A stretch of 64,000 nt of DNA from Georgenia satyanarayanai (GTDB lineage Bacteria > Actinomycetota > Actinomycetes > Actinomycetales > Actinomycetaceae): contig NZ_JAMBNZ010000001.1 of assembly GCF_023715365.1 (NCBI RefSeq), forward strand, positions 1 through 64,000. The letters run 5' to 3'. The translations under genes were made by a program, and so were the position numbers. Below, one piece after another: positions 56,166 to 64,000 of the stretch. The notes under the pieces are model-generated. The model searched no databases. It was not told the origin of the DNA and saw nothing but the letters and a program-made list of their open reading frames with translations. How positions within the stretch are numbered: the first letter of the stretch is position 1; each line of letters begins with the position of its first letter.

Positions 56166-56467
56166 GGATCCGCCTCACTGCGCACGCCGTCGTCGACCTC
56201 GAAAGTGCTCGCGACGACTACTCCGCGATCGACCAGGAGCTGGGCCACCGGTTCCTGAGCGATGTCGACGCCGCGATGGAGCGCCTCGAGACCTTTCCCG
56301 ACGGCGCCCCACCCGTCGAGGGTTTCGCTGATCTGCGCAGGGCCCGGCTGCGACACTTCCCCTACGGAATCTTCTACCAACGCCTCCCCTCAGGGGACGG
56401 TCTCCGCGTCGTGCGCGTGGTGCACGCTCGCCGCGACCACCCGCCGGCTGTTGAGCTGTCCGACTGA
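56162..56467 (+). CDS. ParE/RelE-superfamily toxin
   Basis: A 101-residue toxin of the ParE/RelE fold with a TTG start overlapping the antitoxin stop: HAVVDLESARDDYSAIDQEL, FLSDVDAAMERLETFPDGAP and RLRHFPYGIFYQRL, the last being the family's FPY-I-Y signature. Whether it poisons gyrase (ParE) or acts on mRNA (RelE) is uncertain; the ParD-like partner favours ParE. Confidence 0.85.
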   Translation: MRIRLTAHAVVDLESARDDYSAIDQELGHRFLSDVDAAMERLETFPDGAPPVEGFADLRRARLRHFPYGIFYQRLPSGDGLRVVRVVHARRDHPPAVELSD

Positions 56468-56653
56468 CACGACAGCCGCCGCCCCAGCCGACGGTGATGT
56501 GGGGTCCAGCGAGCGCGTCGTCGGGCGGGTCGGCAGGCCTGCGCAGTCGAGCTCCTCCTGGAGGCGCGGCCGACGACGGTGAGTCTCGCGCATCTCGGCC
56601 ACAAACCGGGTACGAGGACGTGCGTCCGCCGGCGTAGACGGCAGCATGGGTTC

Positions 56654-57688
56654 GTGATCGGCCACTCCCCCTGGACCCCTCAGACACCTGACGACCCCGC
56701 GCTCACGGCCCTGCTCGACGACGCCCGCGTCGCCGCCGGTGACCCGGTCGCCGCCCTGGCGCTGGCCGATCGAGCGGCCGCCGTCCTCCCGCTGCCCGGC
56801 AGCGGACGGACCGCGCAGCTCTGGCGCGGCCTGGCCGAGCTGGCCGCCGTCGACCTCACCGTCGCCCGCGCCCTGGAGCCGCACCTGGACGCCGTCGCGA
56901 TCCTCGCCCAGGCCACCGAGGCGGGGTACGCGGTGCCGCAGCCCGCCGGCACGTGGGGCGTCTACGCCGCCGAGGGCCCCGGCGCCCGGCTGGAGGCGCG
57001 CGACACGGGAGAGGGCCGGCTGCTCCTCACCGGCCGCAAGCCCTGGTGCTCCCTCGCCGAGCACGTCGGCTCCGCCCTCGTCACCGCCTGGCTCGACGAC
57101 GCCCTGGCCGCGGTCGACCTGTCCGGGGTCGAGCTCCTCGACGAGCCGTGGGTCGCGCGCGGCCTGCCCGCCGTCCGCTCCACCGGGCTGCAGCTCACCG
57201 AGGTGCCGGCCGTACCGGTGGGCGCGCCGGGCTGGTACCTCTCGCGTCCCGGGTTCGCCTGGGGCGGCCTCGGGGTGGCCGCCTGCTGGCTCGGCGGGGC
57301 GATGGGCCTGGCCCGCCGGATGCGCCGGGGTGCGCTCGAGCGCCAGCCCGACCCGATCGGCCTGTCGCTGCTCGGCCAGGTCGACACCCAGCTCACCGCC
57401 GCGGCCGCCGTGCTCACCGAGGCCGCCACCGCCGTGGACGCCGGACTCGTCCAGGGCGAGCACGCCTGGGCCCGGTCCGTGCGGGTGCGGCACGTCGTCC
57501 ACGACGCCTGCGAGGCGGTGCTCGCGCTGGCCGCCCACGCGCTGGGTCCCGGGCCGCTGGCCGGCGAGGAGGAGCACGCCGCCCGGGTGGCGGACCTGCA
57601 GCTGTACCTGCGGCAGCACAAGGCCGAGCGGGACGCCGCCGTCGTCGGCCGCGCCGTCGTTGACGGGATGCCGGTGACGTGGAGCTGA
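56654..57688 (+). CDS. Acyl-CoA dehydrogenase-like protein
   Basis: A protein of about 344 residues, shorter than usual acyl-CoA dehydrogenases (about 380). It shows GTWGVYAAEGPGARLEARDT and LTGRKPWCSLAEHVGSALVT (the beta-barrel domain) and a C-terminal helical domain (VRVRHVVHDACEAVLALAAH). The catalytic Glu region of true dehydrogenases is not recognisable, so activity is doubtful. The start is uncertain. It overlaps the PIG-L gene by 10 bases; the partnership with PIG-L/methyltransferase and glycosyltransferase recurs in bacteria but its product is unknown. Confidence 0.8.
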   Translation: MIGHSPWTPQTPDDPALTALLDDARVAAGDPVAALALADRAAAVLPLPGSGRTAQLWRGLAELAAVDLTVARALEPHLDAVAILAQATEAGYAVPQPAGTWGVYAAEGPGARLEARDTGEGRLLLTGRKPWCSLAEHVGSALVTAWLDDALAAVDLSGVELLDEPWVARGLPAVRSTGLQLTEVPAVPVGAPGWYLSRPGFAWGGLGVAACWLGGAMGLARRMRRGALERQPDPIGLSLLGQVDTQLTAAAAVLTEAATAVDAGLVQGEHAWARSVRVRHVVHDACEAVLALAAHALGPGPLAGEEEHAARVADLQLYLRQHKAERDAAVVGRAVVDGMPVTWS

Positions 57689-58998
57689 CGCCCTTCGGAG
57701 ACCCCGTCACCGACGAGGCCCGGTGGGCGCAGGACCCACGGTGGCGCGACACCGTGCCCGTCGACCTCACCGGCACCGGGCACCTCGTCGTCGTCGCCGC
57801 CCATCCCGACGACGAGACCCTCGCCCTCGGTGGGCTGCTCGCCGGCCTGCCCACCGACGTCGTCGTCGACGTCGTCGTCGCCACCGACGGCAACGCCTCC
57901 CACCCCGACTCCCCGACCCACACCCCCGCCCACCTCGCCCGCATCCGCCGGGCGGAGGCGGCGGACGCCGTCGGCCTGCTGGCGCCGCACGCCCGCCTCC
58001 ACCTCCTCGGCCTGCCCGACGGCGGCCTCACCGGTGCGCAGGACGAGCTCACCGCCGCGCTGGTCCGCCTGGTGCGGCCCGGCGCGAGCGTGCTCCTCGC
58101 CCCGTACCGGCACGACGGCCATCCCGACCACGACGCCGCCGGACGCGCCGCAGCGGCCGCCGCGTGGCGCACGGACACCCGCGTGCTGGAGTACCCGGTG
58201 TGGCTGTGGCACTGGCAGGGCCCCGATGCCCTGCCGTGGTCAGCGGCCCGCCGGATCGACCTCCGCCCGGAGGCGCGTGAGCGCAAGTCCCGCGCCGTCG
58301 CCGCCCACCACTCCCAGGTCGCGCCACTGTCCGACCAGCCCGGGGACGAGGTGCTGCTGCCCGCCGGTGTCCTCGCCCACTTCGCCCGGCCGTGGGAGAC
58401 GCTGCTGGTCGCCGAGCCGGGCGAGGACAGCCCCTTCGAGCCGCTCCACGCCGAGCAGGCCGACCCGTGGCAGGTGCGGACCAGCTGGTACGAGCGCCGC
58501 AAGCGCGCCCTGACCCTCGCGATGCTCCCGCACGAGCGGTACGCCGTGGGCGTGGAGATCGGCTGCTCCGTCGGCGCCCTCGCCGAGGACCTCCTCACGC
58601 GGTGCGGGACGGTCGTGGCCGTCGACGAGTCCCCCGCGGCGCTCGCCCGCGTCCCCGGCTCCGCCCGGCTCCGCACGGTGCAGGCCTCCCTGCCGGAGGA
58701 CTGGCCGCTGCTGGAGGAGCACCTCACCGGCGCCGTCGACCTCGCGGTCCTCTCGGAGGTGGGCTACTTCCTCTCCCCCGGCCGGCTGCGCGCCCTGGCC
58801 GAGCGAGCCGCGGAGCTGGTCAGCGGCGCGCCGGTCGGGACCGTGCTCGCCTGCCACTGGCGGCACGAGATCGTCGGGTGGCCGCTGGTCGGCGACGACG
58901 TGCACGCCCTGCTCGAGGACGTGCTGGTGACCGCGGGTCTGCGCCGGCACAGCCACCTCGTCGAGGACGACGTCGTGCTCACCGCGTGGTGCGTGTGA
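57679..58998 (+). CDS. PIG-L deacetylase fused to SAM methyltransferase
   Basis: A 439-residue two-domain enzyme. Residues 30-240 form a PIG-L (LmbE) zinc deacetylase: AAHPDDETLALGGLLAG and YRHDGHPDHDAAG carry the metal ligands. Residues 265-439 form a class I methyltransferase (VGVEIGCSVGALAEDL, VVAVDESPAALARV, LAVLSEVGYFLSP). PIG-L enzymes remove N-acetyl groups from sugars. The fusion and neighbours suggest modification of a glycan or glycoconjugate. GTG start inside the preceding gene. Confidence 0.9.
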   Translation: MELTPFGDPVTDEARWAQDPRWRDTVPVDLTGTGHLVVVAAHPDDETLALGGLLAGLPTDVVVDVVVATDGNASHPDSPTHTPAHLARIRRAEAADAVGLLAPHARLHLLGLPDGGLTGAQDELTAALVRLVRPGASVLLAPYRHDGHPDHDAAGRAAAAAAWRTDTRVLEYPVWLWHWQGPDALPWSAARRIDLRPEARERKSRAVAAHHSQVAPLSDQPGDEVLLPAGVLAHFARPWETLLVAEPGEDSPFEPLHAEQADPWQVRTSWYERRKRALTLAMLPHERYAVGVEIGCSVGALAEDLLTRCGTVVAVDESPAALARVPGSARLRTVQASLPEDWPLLEEHLTGAVDLAVLSEVGYFLSPGRLRALAERAAELVSGAPVGTVLACHWRHEIVGWPLVGDDVHALLEDVLVTAGLRRHSHLVEDDVVLTAWCV

Positions 58999-59008
58999 GG
59001 ATGCCGAC

Positions 59009-60025
59009 GTGCTGCCCCGCGACGTGACCGCCGACCGTCCCGTCCTCGCGGGAGTCGTCGTGGTCGTGCCCGCGCGGGACGAGGAGGAGGAGATCGCCGG
59101 CTGCCTGCGGAGCGTCGCGACGGCCGCCCGCCGGGTGGACCGGCCCGTCGTCGTCACCGTCGTCCTCCACCGGTGCACGGACCGCACCGCCGAGGAGGTC
59201 GCGCACGTCGCCCACGCACACCCGGACGTCCACTGGGTCACCGTGGAGAGCGACGCCGGCAGCCTGGGCGGTGCACGCGGCGACGGCGTCGCCGCCGGCC
59301 GCGCCCACGACGCGCTCGCGCACCTGTCCCCCACCACCCTGTGGCTGGCGAGCACCGACGCCGACTCCCGCGTGCCGGACGGTTGGCTGACCGAGCAGCG
59401 GACCCTCGCCGACCGCGGGCTCGACCTCGTGCTCGGCACCGTCGAGCCCCGCGACGACGGGTCGGAGGCGGCCACGCTGTGGCACGCCCAGCACCACCTC
59501 ACCGAGGGGCACCTGGGCATCCACGGCGCCAACCTCGGCGTGCGGCTGTCCGCGTACGATGCCGCCGGCGGCTTCCCCGCGCTCGACGACGGCGAGGACG
59601 TCCAGCTCACGCACGCCGTCCGGGACGTGGCAGGGGCGCCGTGGACGAGCACCGACCGCACCCGAGTCCTCACTTCCTCCCGGCGCCAGGGGCGTGCCGG
59701 CCGCGGCTTCGCCGGCTTCCTGCGGCGCCTGGACGACGCCGTCGCGACCTTCGGCGCCACCTCCGAGCTCCAGGACCGGCTGCGCGCCCAGCTGCTCCGC
59801 CTCGCCCAGGAGCGTGGCCCGGACAAGACGCTGTGCCCCTCCGAGTCGGCCGGAGCGGTCGATCCCGCGCGTCGTCGGGAGCTGACACCCGTGGCCCGTG
59901 CGGTCGCCTCCACGCTGGCCGACGAGGGCCTCCTCGTGGTCACCCAGAAGGGCGTCCCGGTCGACGGGCGCACGGCCGTGGGGCCGGTGCGAGTGGGACT
60001 CCCGCCCGCAGAGATGAGCACCTGA
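59009..60025 (+). CDS. Family 2 glycosyltransferase
   Basis: A 338-residue soluble GT2 enzyme with VVVVPARDEEEEIAGCLRSV (nucleotide-sugar loop), the DxD in LASTDADSRVP, and GANLGVRLSAYDAAGGFPAL followed by GEDVQL for the acceptor and base. No membrane segment, so it differs from wall-polymer synthases. It begins 10 bases after the PIG-L gene and completes the operon. Confidence 0.88.
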   Translation: MLPRDVTADRPVLAGVVVVVPARDEEEEIAGCLRSVATAARRVDRPVVVTVVLHRCTDRTAEEVAHVAHAHPDVHWVTVESDAGSLGGARGDGVAAGRAHDALAHLSPTTLWLASTDADSRVPDGWLTEQRTLADRGLDLVLGTVEPRDDGSEAATLWHAQHHLTEGHLGIHGANLGVRLSAYDAAGGFPALDDGEDVQLTHAVRDVAGAPWTSTDRTRVLTSSRRQGRAGRGFAGFLRRLDDAVATFGATSELQDRLRAQLLRLAQERGPDKTLCPSESAGAVDPARRRELTPVARAVASTLADEGLLVVTQKGVPVDGRTAVGPVRVGLPPAEMST

Positions 60026-60070
60026 GCGCGGCCTCGTGCTCCGCAGCCGCGCAGACCCCATGATGGAGCG

Positions 60071-61453
60071 GTGGAGAGCCTCCCGCTCCGTTCCGCGCGC
60101 GGGCGCTGGGTGGTGGTCGCCGCGACGCTCGCGTCGGCGATCGCCTTCCTCGACGGCACCGTCGTCAACGTCGCGCTGCGCCCCATCGCGCTGGACCTCG
60201 GCGCGACGCTCGTCGACCTGCAGTGGGTCGTCAACGCCTACATGCTGGCCCTGGCCTCGCTCATCCTCGTGGGCGGTTCGCTCGGGGACCGGCTGGGCCG
60301 GCGGCGGGTCTTCGTCGTCGGGATCGTATGGTTCGGTCTCGCCTCGGTGGCCTGCGGCCTGGCGCAGGGCACCGAGCAGCTCATCCTCGCCCGCGGCGTG
60401 CAGGGCATCGGGGCCGCGCTCCTCACCCCGGGAAGCCTCGCCCTCATCCAGTCGCTCATCGCCGAGGAGGACCGGGCCCGGGCCATCGGGTACTGGTCGG
60501 CCTGGTCGGGGGTGGCCGGCGCCGTCGGGCCGCTGCTCGGGGGCTGGCTCGTGGAGACGCTGTCGTGGCGATGGGTCTTCTTCATCAACGTGCCGGTCGC
60601 CGCGCTCGTCGTCGTCATCGCGGTGCTGCGGGTGCCCGAGTCGAGGCCGCCGGCCGTGCGCGGCCGCTTCGACGTCCCCGGCGCGGCGCTCGGCGTCGTC
60701 GCCCTCGGCGGCACCACCGTCGCCCTCATCCAGGGCGCGTGGATGGCGGCGGCCGTCGGGGCGGTGGCCGCGGCGGCCTTCGTCGCGGTCGAGGCGCGCA
60801 CGCGTCACCCCATGGTCCCGCTGGCGCTCTTCGCCCACCGGACGTTCTCGGTGGTCAACGTCGCGACGTTCCTCATCTACGCGGCGCTCGGCGCGGTGAT
60901 GTTCTTCCTCGTGCTCCACCTCCAGGTGGTCGCCGGGTACAGCCCGCTCGCCGCCGGGGCCGCGACGATCCCGTTCACGCTGCTCCTGCTCGTCTTCTCC
61001 CCGCGCGTGGGCACGCTGCTCGACCGCCTCGGTCCGCGCCCGCTCATGACGCTCGGTTCGGCGGTCGCCGCCGTCGGGGTCGCGCTCCTCACCGGCATCC
61101 CCGACGACGGCGCCTCCTACCTCGCCGACGTCCTGCCCGGCGTCCTCGTCTTCGGCGCGGGGATCACACTGCTCGTCACGCCGCTGACGGCCACCGTCCT
61201 CGCCGCCGCGCCCGCGGAGCACGTGGGCCTGGCGAGCGGCGTCAACAACGCCGTCGCCCGCGCGGCTGGGCTGCTGTCCGTCGCTGCGCTGCCTGCTCTC
61301 GTCGGTCTCGACGGCGAGCTGGCGCCCGACACCTTCGGCGCGGGCTACGTCGCGGCCATGTGGTGGTGCGCGGGGCTCCTTCTCCTCGGGGCCGCGGTGT
61401 CCGGGGTGCTCCTGCCGGGGAGGCGCACGCGTGCCGCGGACGTCGTCGCGTAG
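60071..61453 (+). CDS. MFS transporter, DHA2 family
   Basis: A 460-residue exporter with 12-14 membrane helices. The DHA2 starting element FLDGTVVNVALRPIALDLGA, motif A GGSLGDRLGRRRVF and motif C-like SGVAGAVGPLLGGWLVE are clear. Such proteins export drugs or dyes using the proton gradient. GTG 60071; 45 bases after the glycosyltransferase gene and perhaps transcribed with it. Confidence 0.92.
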   Translation: MESLPLRSARGRWVVVAATLASAIAFLDGTVVNVALRPIALDLGATLVDLQWVVNAYMLALASLILVGGSLGDRLGRRRVFVVGIVWFGLASVACGLAQGTEQLILARGVQGIGAALLTPGSLALIQSLIAEEDRARAIGYWSAWSGVAGAVGPLLGGWLVETLSWRWVFFINVPVAALVVVIAVLRVPESRPPAVRGRFDVPGAALGVVALGGTTVALIQGAWMAAAVGAVAAAAFVAVEARTRHPMVPLALFAHRTFSVVNVATFLIYAALGAVMFFLVLHLQVVAGYSPLAAGAATIPFTLLLLVFSPRVGTLLDRLGPRPLMTLGSAVAAVGVALLTGIPDDGASYLADVLPGVLVFGAGITLLVTPLTATVLAAAPAEHVGLASGVNNAVARAAGLLSVAALPALVGLDGELAPDTFGAGYVAAMWWCAGLLLLGAAVSGVLLPGRRTRAADVVA

Positions 61454-61635
61454 CGCGTGGCCTCCCCGCTGCCGCACCCGCTCTGCTTGAGCGCCGGCCG
61501 CGCCGCTGGTCCCGCAGGAGCGATCCGTGCCACGCCGCGCCGGCCTCGGCGGCGTTGTGGGTCTCCCACACCACCATGTCCTCGAGGCCGATCCCATCGG
61601 GTGGGGCTGCCGCCGGCCCCGTTGCGGTACCCCCG

Positions 61636-62916
61636 CTACCGGGCGTCCGACTCCGCGAACAGCTTCGTCTCCCGCCACCGGCCGAAGCGGTAGTAGAGGA
61701 ACGCGAAGGCGCTGCTGACGATGAAGCTCGCTCCCATGCCCAGGGCGATGCCGCTCTCCCCGAAGAGGCCGGCGAACAGCGAGGTGAGCGGGAAGCGCAG
61801 CACCCAGAAGGAGACGATGTTGAGCACGAGCACCTGGTACATCGCTCCGGACGCCCGCACCACCCCGTTGAGGACGAAGTTGATCCCGAGGAACGGATAG
61901 CACAGCGCGACGATGCGCAGGTACTGAGTACCGAACTCGACGGCGTCGGGCTCGCGGACGAACAGCGAGACCGCCGGCCGGGCGAGGGCCACGACGAGCA
62001 GGGCGACCGCCGTCATGATCGCGAGGTTGTACACGACGCCCACGCGGGAGATGCGGCCCACCCGGCCCCAGTTCCCCGTGCCGATGTTCTGCCCGGCCAT
62101 GCTCGCCACCGAGATCCCCAGCGCCTGCGCCGGGAGCATGATGAGCGAGTCGATCCGCTGCGCCGCACCGAAGCCGGCGAGGACGGCGGAGCCGAAACCG
62201 GTGACCACGCTCGTGATCGCCGCCGACCCCGCCGAGATCACCGCCATCTGCAACCCCGCCGGGATCCCCAGACGCAGGATCGTGCGCGCCTCGGGCCACG
62301 CGGGCAGGGTGGGCCAGCGCAACGGGACCATCCGCCGTCGGGCCACGTACACGAGGCCGTAGCCGAACGCGATCCCCTGCGACAGCACGGTCGCGACGGC
62401 GGCGCCGCGCACGCCCAGCCCGAGCACGTGGATGAAGAGCGGGTCGAGGACGACGTTGAGCAGCACCGCGACCAGCACGAAGCGCATGGGCGTGCGGCTG
62501 TCCCCCACCGCCCGCAGCACGGTGCTGAGGAAGTTGTACCCGAAGAGGAACGGGATCCCGAGGAAGGTGATCTGCAGGTACTCCTGCGCCGGCGTCACGA
62601 TCGACTCCGGCGTCCCGAGGAGCCCGAGCAGGCTCCCGGAGAACGCGTAGCCGAGGCCGCCGAGCACCACGGACAGGAGGAGCAGCGTGACGACGAAGGC
62701 GTTGAGGTAGCGCTCCAGGCCGCGCTCGTCCCCGCGGCCCTTCTGCTGGGACAAGATCGTCAGGGCGGCGTTGTTCAACCCGATGACAAAGGACAGCGCC
62801 GTGAAGACGATGACGGCGGAGACGGCGACGGCGGCGAGCGCGTCCGCGCCGAGCAGGTTCCCGATCCACAGGCTGTCGACGAACTGGAAGGACGTCTGGA
62901 GCAGGTTCGCCAGCAT
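61636..62916 (-). CDS. MATE-family efflux transporter
   Basis: A MATE transporter of 426 residues from ATG 62916. Twelve hydrophobic segments and LANLLQTSFQFVDSLWIGNL, GAAVATVLSQGIAFG and GASFIVSSAFAF-type ends fit the family. Conserved sequence continues upstream in the same frame (GHDFTQGSTFRQLVAFSAPI) but no standard start codon occurs before the TAG at about 63056. Either a CTG start, an indel in the G run near 63010, or a natural short N-terminus explains this. Confidence 0.85.
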   Translation of the reverse strand: MLANLLQTSFQFVDSLWIGNLLGADALAAVAVSAVIVFTALSFVIGLNNAALTILSQQKGRGDERGLERYLNAFVVTLLLLSVVLGGLGYAFSGSLLGLLGTPESIVTPAQEYLQITFLGIPFLFGYNFLSTVLRAVGDSRTPMRFVLVAVLLNVVLDPLFIHVLGLGVRGAAVATVLSQGIAFGYGLVYVARRRMVPLRWPTLPAWPEARTILRLGIPAGLQMAVISAGSAAITSVVTGFGSAVLAGFGAAQRIDSLIMLPAQALGISVASMAGQNIGTGNWGRVGRISRVGVVYNLAIMTAVALLVVALARPAVSLFVREPDAVEFGTQYLRIVALCYPFLGINFVLNGVVRASGAMYQVLVLNIVSFWVLRFPLTSLFAGLFGESGIALGMGASFIVSSAFAFLYYRFGRWRETKLFAESDAR

Positions 62917-63100
62917 GATCGGCGCCGAGAAGGCGACGAGCTGCCGGAAGGTGCTGCCCTGGGTGAAGTCGTGCCCCTGCCCTGTCCGGGTGATGCTCCT
63001 CAGCCCCCTCCACAGCGCGCGCGGCCCGGTCCAGGGCCGGCGTCACTATAGGTCAGCGCAGGCCGGGGGGCTCGCGGCGCGCGGCGGCCGCGCGGTGCGC

Positions 63101-63742
63101 TCAGCGCACCAGTGCCGCAACCTGCCAGACCATCCCGGAGCCCGTGAGAACCTGTCGCATGCCCCGGGCCTCCACGGCGCCGACCATCGCCGTCGGCGGG
63201 TGCGCGAACGCGCGGTACTCGCGGCCCAGCAGGCTGGACGTCGCGTTCTGTGCGGCCACGACGGCGCGCGTGGCGACGTTCCGGGGTGGGTGACTGAACG
63301 CCAGCCGGCCACGGCAGAGGTCCGCCGCCGCACCCAGCAGCCGCTCAAAGTCGGGGTAGCAGCACACGACGCGGTGGAGGACGACGACGTCGGCCGGCTC
63401 GACGTCGTCGGCGTCGGCCGCGATGTCGGTGACGTGTCGGTACGCCCTGCCTGCGACGCCCGCCTCCTCCGCCAGGCGCCTCGCCTCGACGTCGTACGCC
63501 GGTGAGAGCTCGAGCGTGGTCGCGCTCGCCGCCCCGCGCCTCAGCAGCTCGATGCCGATCTCGCCGACCCCGCCGCCGATGTCGAGCACCGTGGCCCCGG
63601 CGACGCCGTCGGCAGCCAGGAAGTCGACCATCTGCCGCGCGGCCGTGTCGAGACCACGCCGGCGGAACCGCCTCGCCGCGTACCGGGCGAAGCCGGCGCC
63701 GAACATCTGGTCGCACCCGTGCGGGTCGCAGCACCCGGCCAT
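63101..63742 (-). CDS. Class I SAM-dependent methyltransferase
   Basis: A 213-residue protein with VLDIGGGVGEIGIELLRRGA as SAM motif I and VVVLHRVVCCYPDFERLL as motif IV. The N-terminus has a small Cys/His group (MAGCCDPHGCDQMFG) of unknown role. The start at 63742 begins the conserved part; the frame is open to 63901. It diverges from the arsenate-reductase-like gene. Confidence 0.85.
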   Translation of the reverse strand: MAGCCDPHGCDQMFGAGFARYAARRFRRRGLDTAARQMVDFLAADGVAGATVLDIGGGVGEIGIELLRRGAASATTLELSPAYDVEARRLAEEAGVAGRAYRHVTDIAADADDVEPADVVVLHRVVCCYPDFERLLGAAADLCRGRLAFSHPPRNVATRAVVAAQNATSSLLGREYRAFAHPPTAMVGAVEARGMRQVLTGSGMVWQVAALVR

Positions 63743-63850
63743 GGGCCCAGTCTCCACCCGCAGCCGGCCGGCACGGGCGGGTTCCGCGCACGTCTTATCG
63801 CAGGACGCCCAGCACGCCCGGTCGCTCGCCCTGTCCGTAGGCTGGCTGCC

Positions 63851-64000
63851 ATGGCCGAGCTCACCGTCCTCCACAACACCCGCTGCTCCACCTCTCGCCA
63901 CGCCCTCGATGCCGTCGCGGAGGCGGGGGTCGACGCCAAGGTCGTGCAGTACCTCAAGACGCCGCTGGACCGGGTGCAGCTGCTCGACCTCATCGCCAAG
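63851..64000 (+). CDS. ArsC-family reductase, N-terminal part (runs off the edge)
   Basis: The 50 residues present contain the thioredoxin-fold ArsC/Spx start TVLHNTRCSTSRHALDAVAE, with catalytic Cys in NTRCSTSR, and LKTPLDRVQLLDL. The protein continues beyond the window. Members reduce arsenate with glutathione or glutaredoxin, but some actinobacterial relatives have other roles. Confidence 0.85.
   Translation, partial: MAELTVLHNTRCSTSRHALDAVAEAGVDAKVVQYLKTPLDRVQLLDLIAK

Noticed and set aside
58979-63046. A 1355-codon minus-strand open frame over the glycosyltransferase, MFS and MATE region
   Set aside because: It is an Arg, Ala and Gly-rich shadow of real genes on both strands, a usual effect of high GC at third positions.

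Overview
The window reads as chromosome of a high-GC Gram-positive bacterium. The third codon positions are almost all G or C, GTG and TTG starts are common, and there are lipobox lipoproteins, an LPXTG surface protein, a TelA/XpaC-like pair and a short Cys-rich leader peptide of a kind known in actinobacteria. I infer Actinomycetota, perhaps Micrococcales; this rests on gene style only, as no marker gene or rRNA is present. I saw no rRNA, tRNA or CRISPR array.

Layout. 0.3-8 kb: a polyphosphate kinase (PPK2), a VapBC module, two unknown proteins in tandem, and a DUF421 membrane protein translationally coupled to a short UvrA-like ATPase. 8-17.3 kb: small metabolic and regulatory genes (OmpA-like protein with a lipoprotein, NmrA-like reductase, PEP-mutase/isocitrate-lyase relative, an HTH/membrane-protein pair, divergent TetR and SDR, a VOC protein, an NlpC/P60 protein with an injection-system-type N-terminus, a second VapBC, a carboxymuconolactone-decarboxylase-like protein). 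17.3-21.7 kb: a response regulator, a histidine kinase that runs in frame into a DUF4173 membrane protein, and a truncated cNMP-binding/thioredoxin-reductase-like gene. 22-26.3 kb: a large cell-wall-anchored subtilase.

26.3-49.7 kb is a defence island with visibly lower GC. It holds an EVE-HNH endonuclease, a PD-(D/E)XK-DUF2075 helicase, an HD-domain plus wHTH/TPR gene pair that looks like an undescribed conflict system, a type III-like Res/Mod pair with an IS21 element at the 3' end of mod, and a DUF262-DUF1524-RAMA-ATL fusion of the GmrSD class. A TelA/XpaC-like pair and a tricorn-type S41 protease lie between these modules. Partial copies of one gene's 3' end occur at 15.8, 26.4 and 29.8 kb. 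Fragments of a PEP-mutase-like gene lie near two of them. Together these mark repeated recombination.

49.7-56.5 kb: a serine hydrolase gene split by an IS481 element with a CTAG target duplication, a 3' fragment of an oligopeptide-transporter ATPase, a Cys-rich leader peptide with attenuator in front of metNIQ, and a ParDE-like module. 56.6-60 kb: an overlapping acyl-CoA dehydrogenase / PIG-L deacetylase-methyltransferase / glycosyltransferase operon of unknown product. 60-64 kb: an MFS and a MATE exporter, a methyltransferase and the start of an ArsC-family gene. Four toxin-antitoxin traces (three intact modules, one VapC remnant) and many gene fragments show a plastic chromosomal region.
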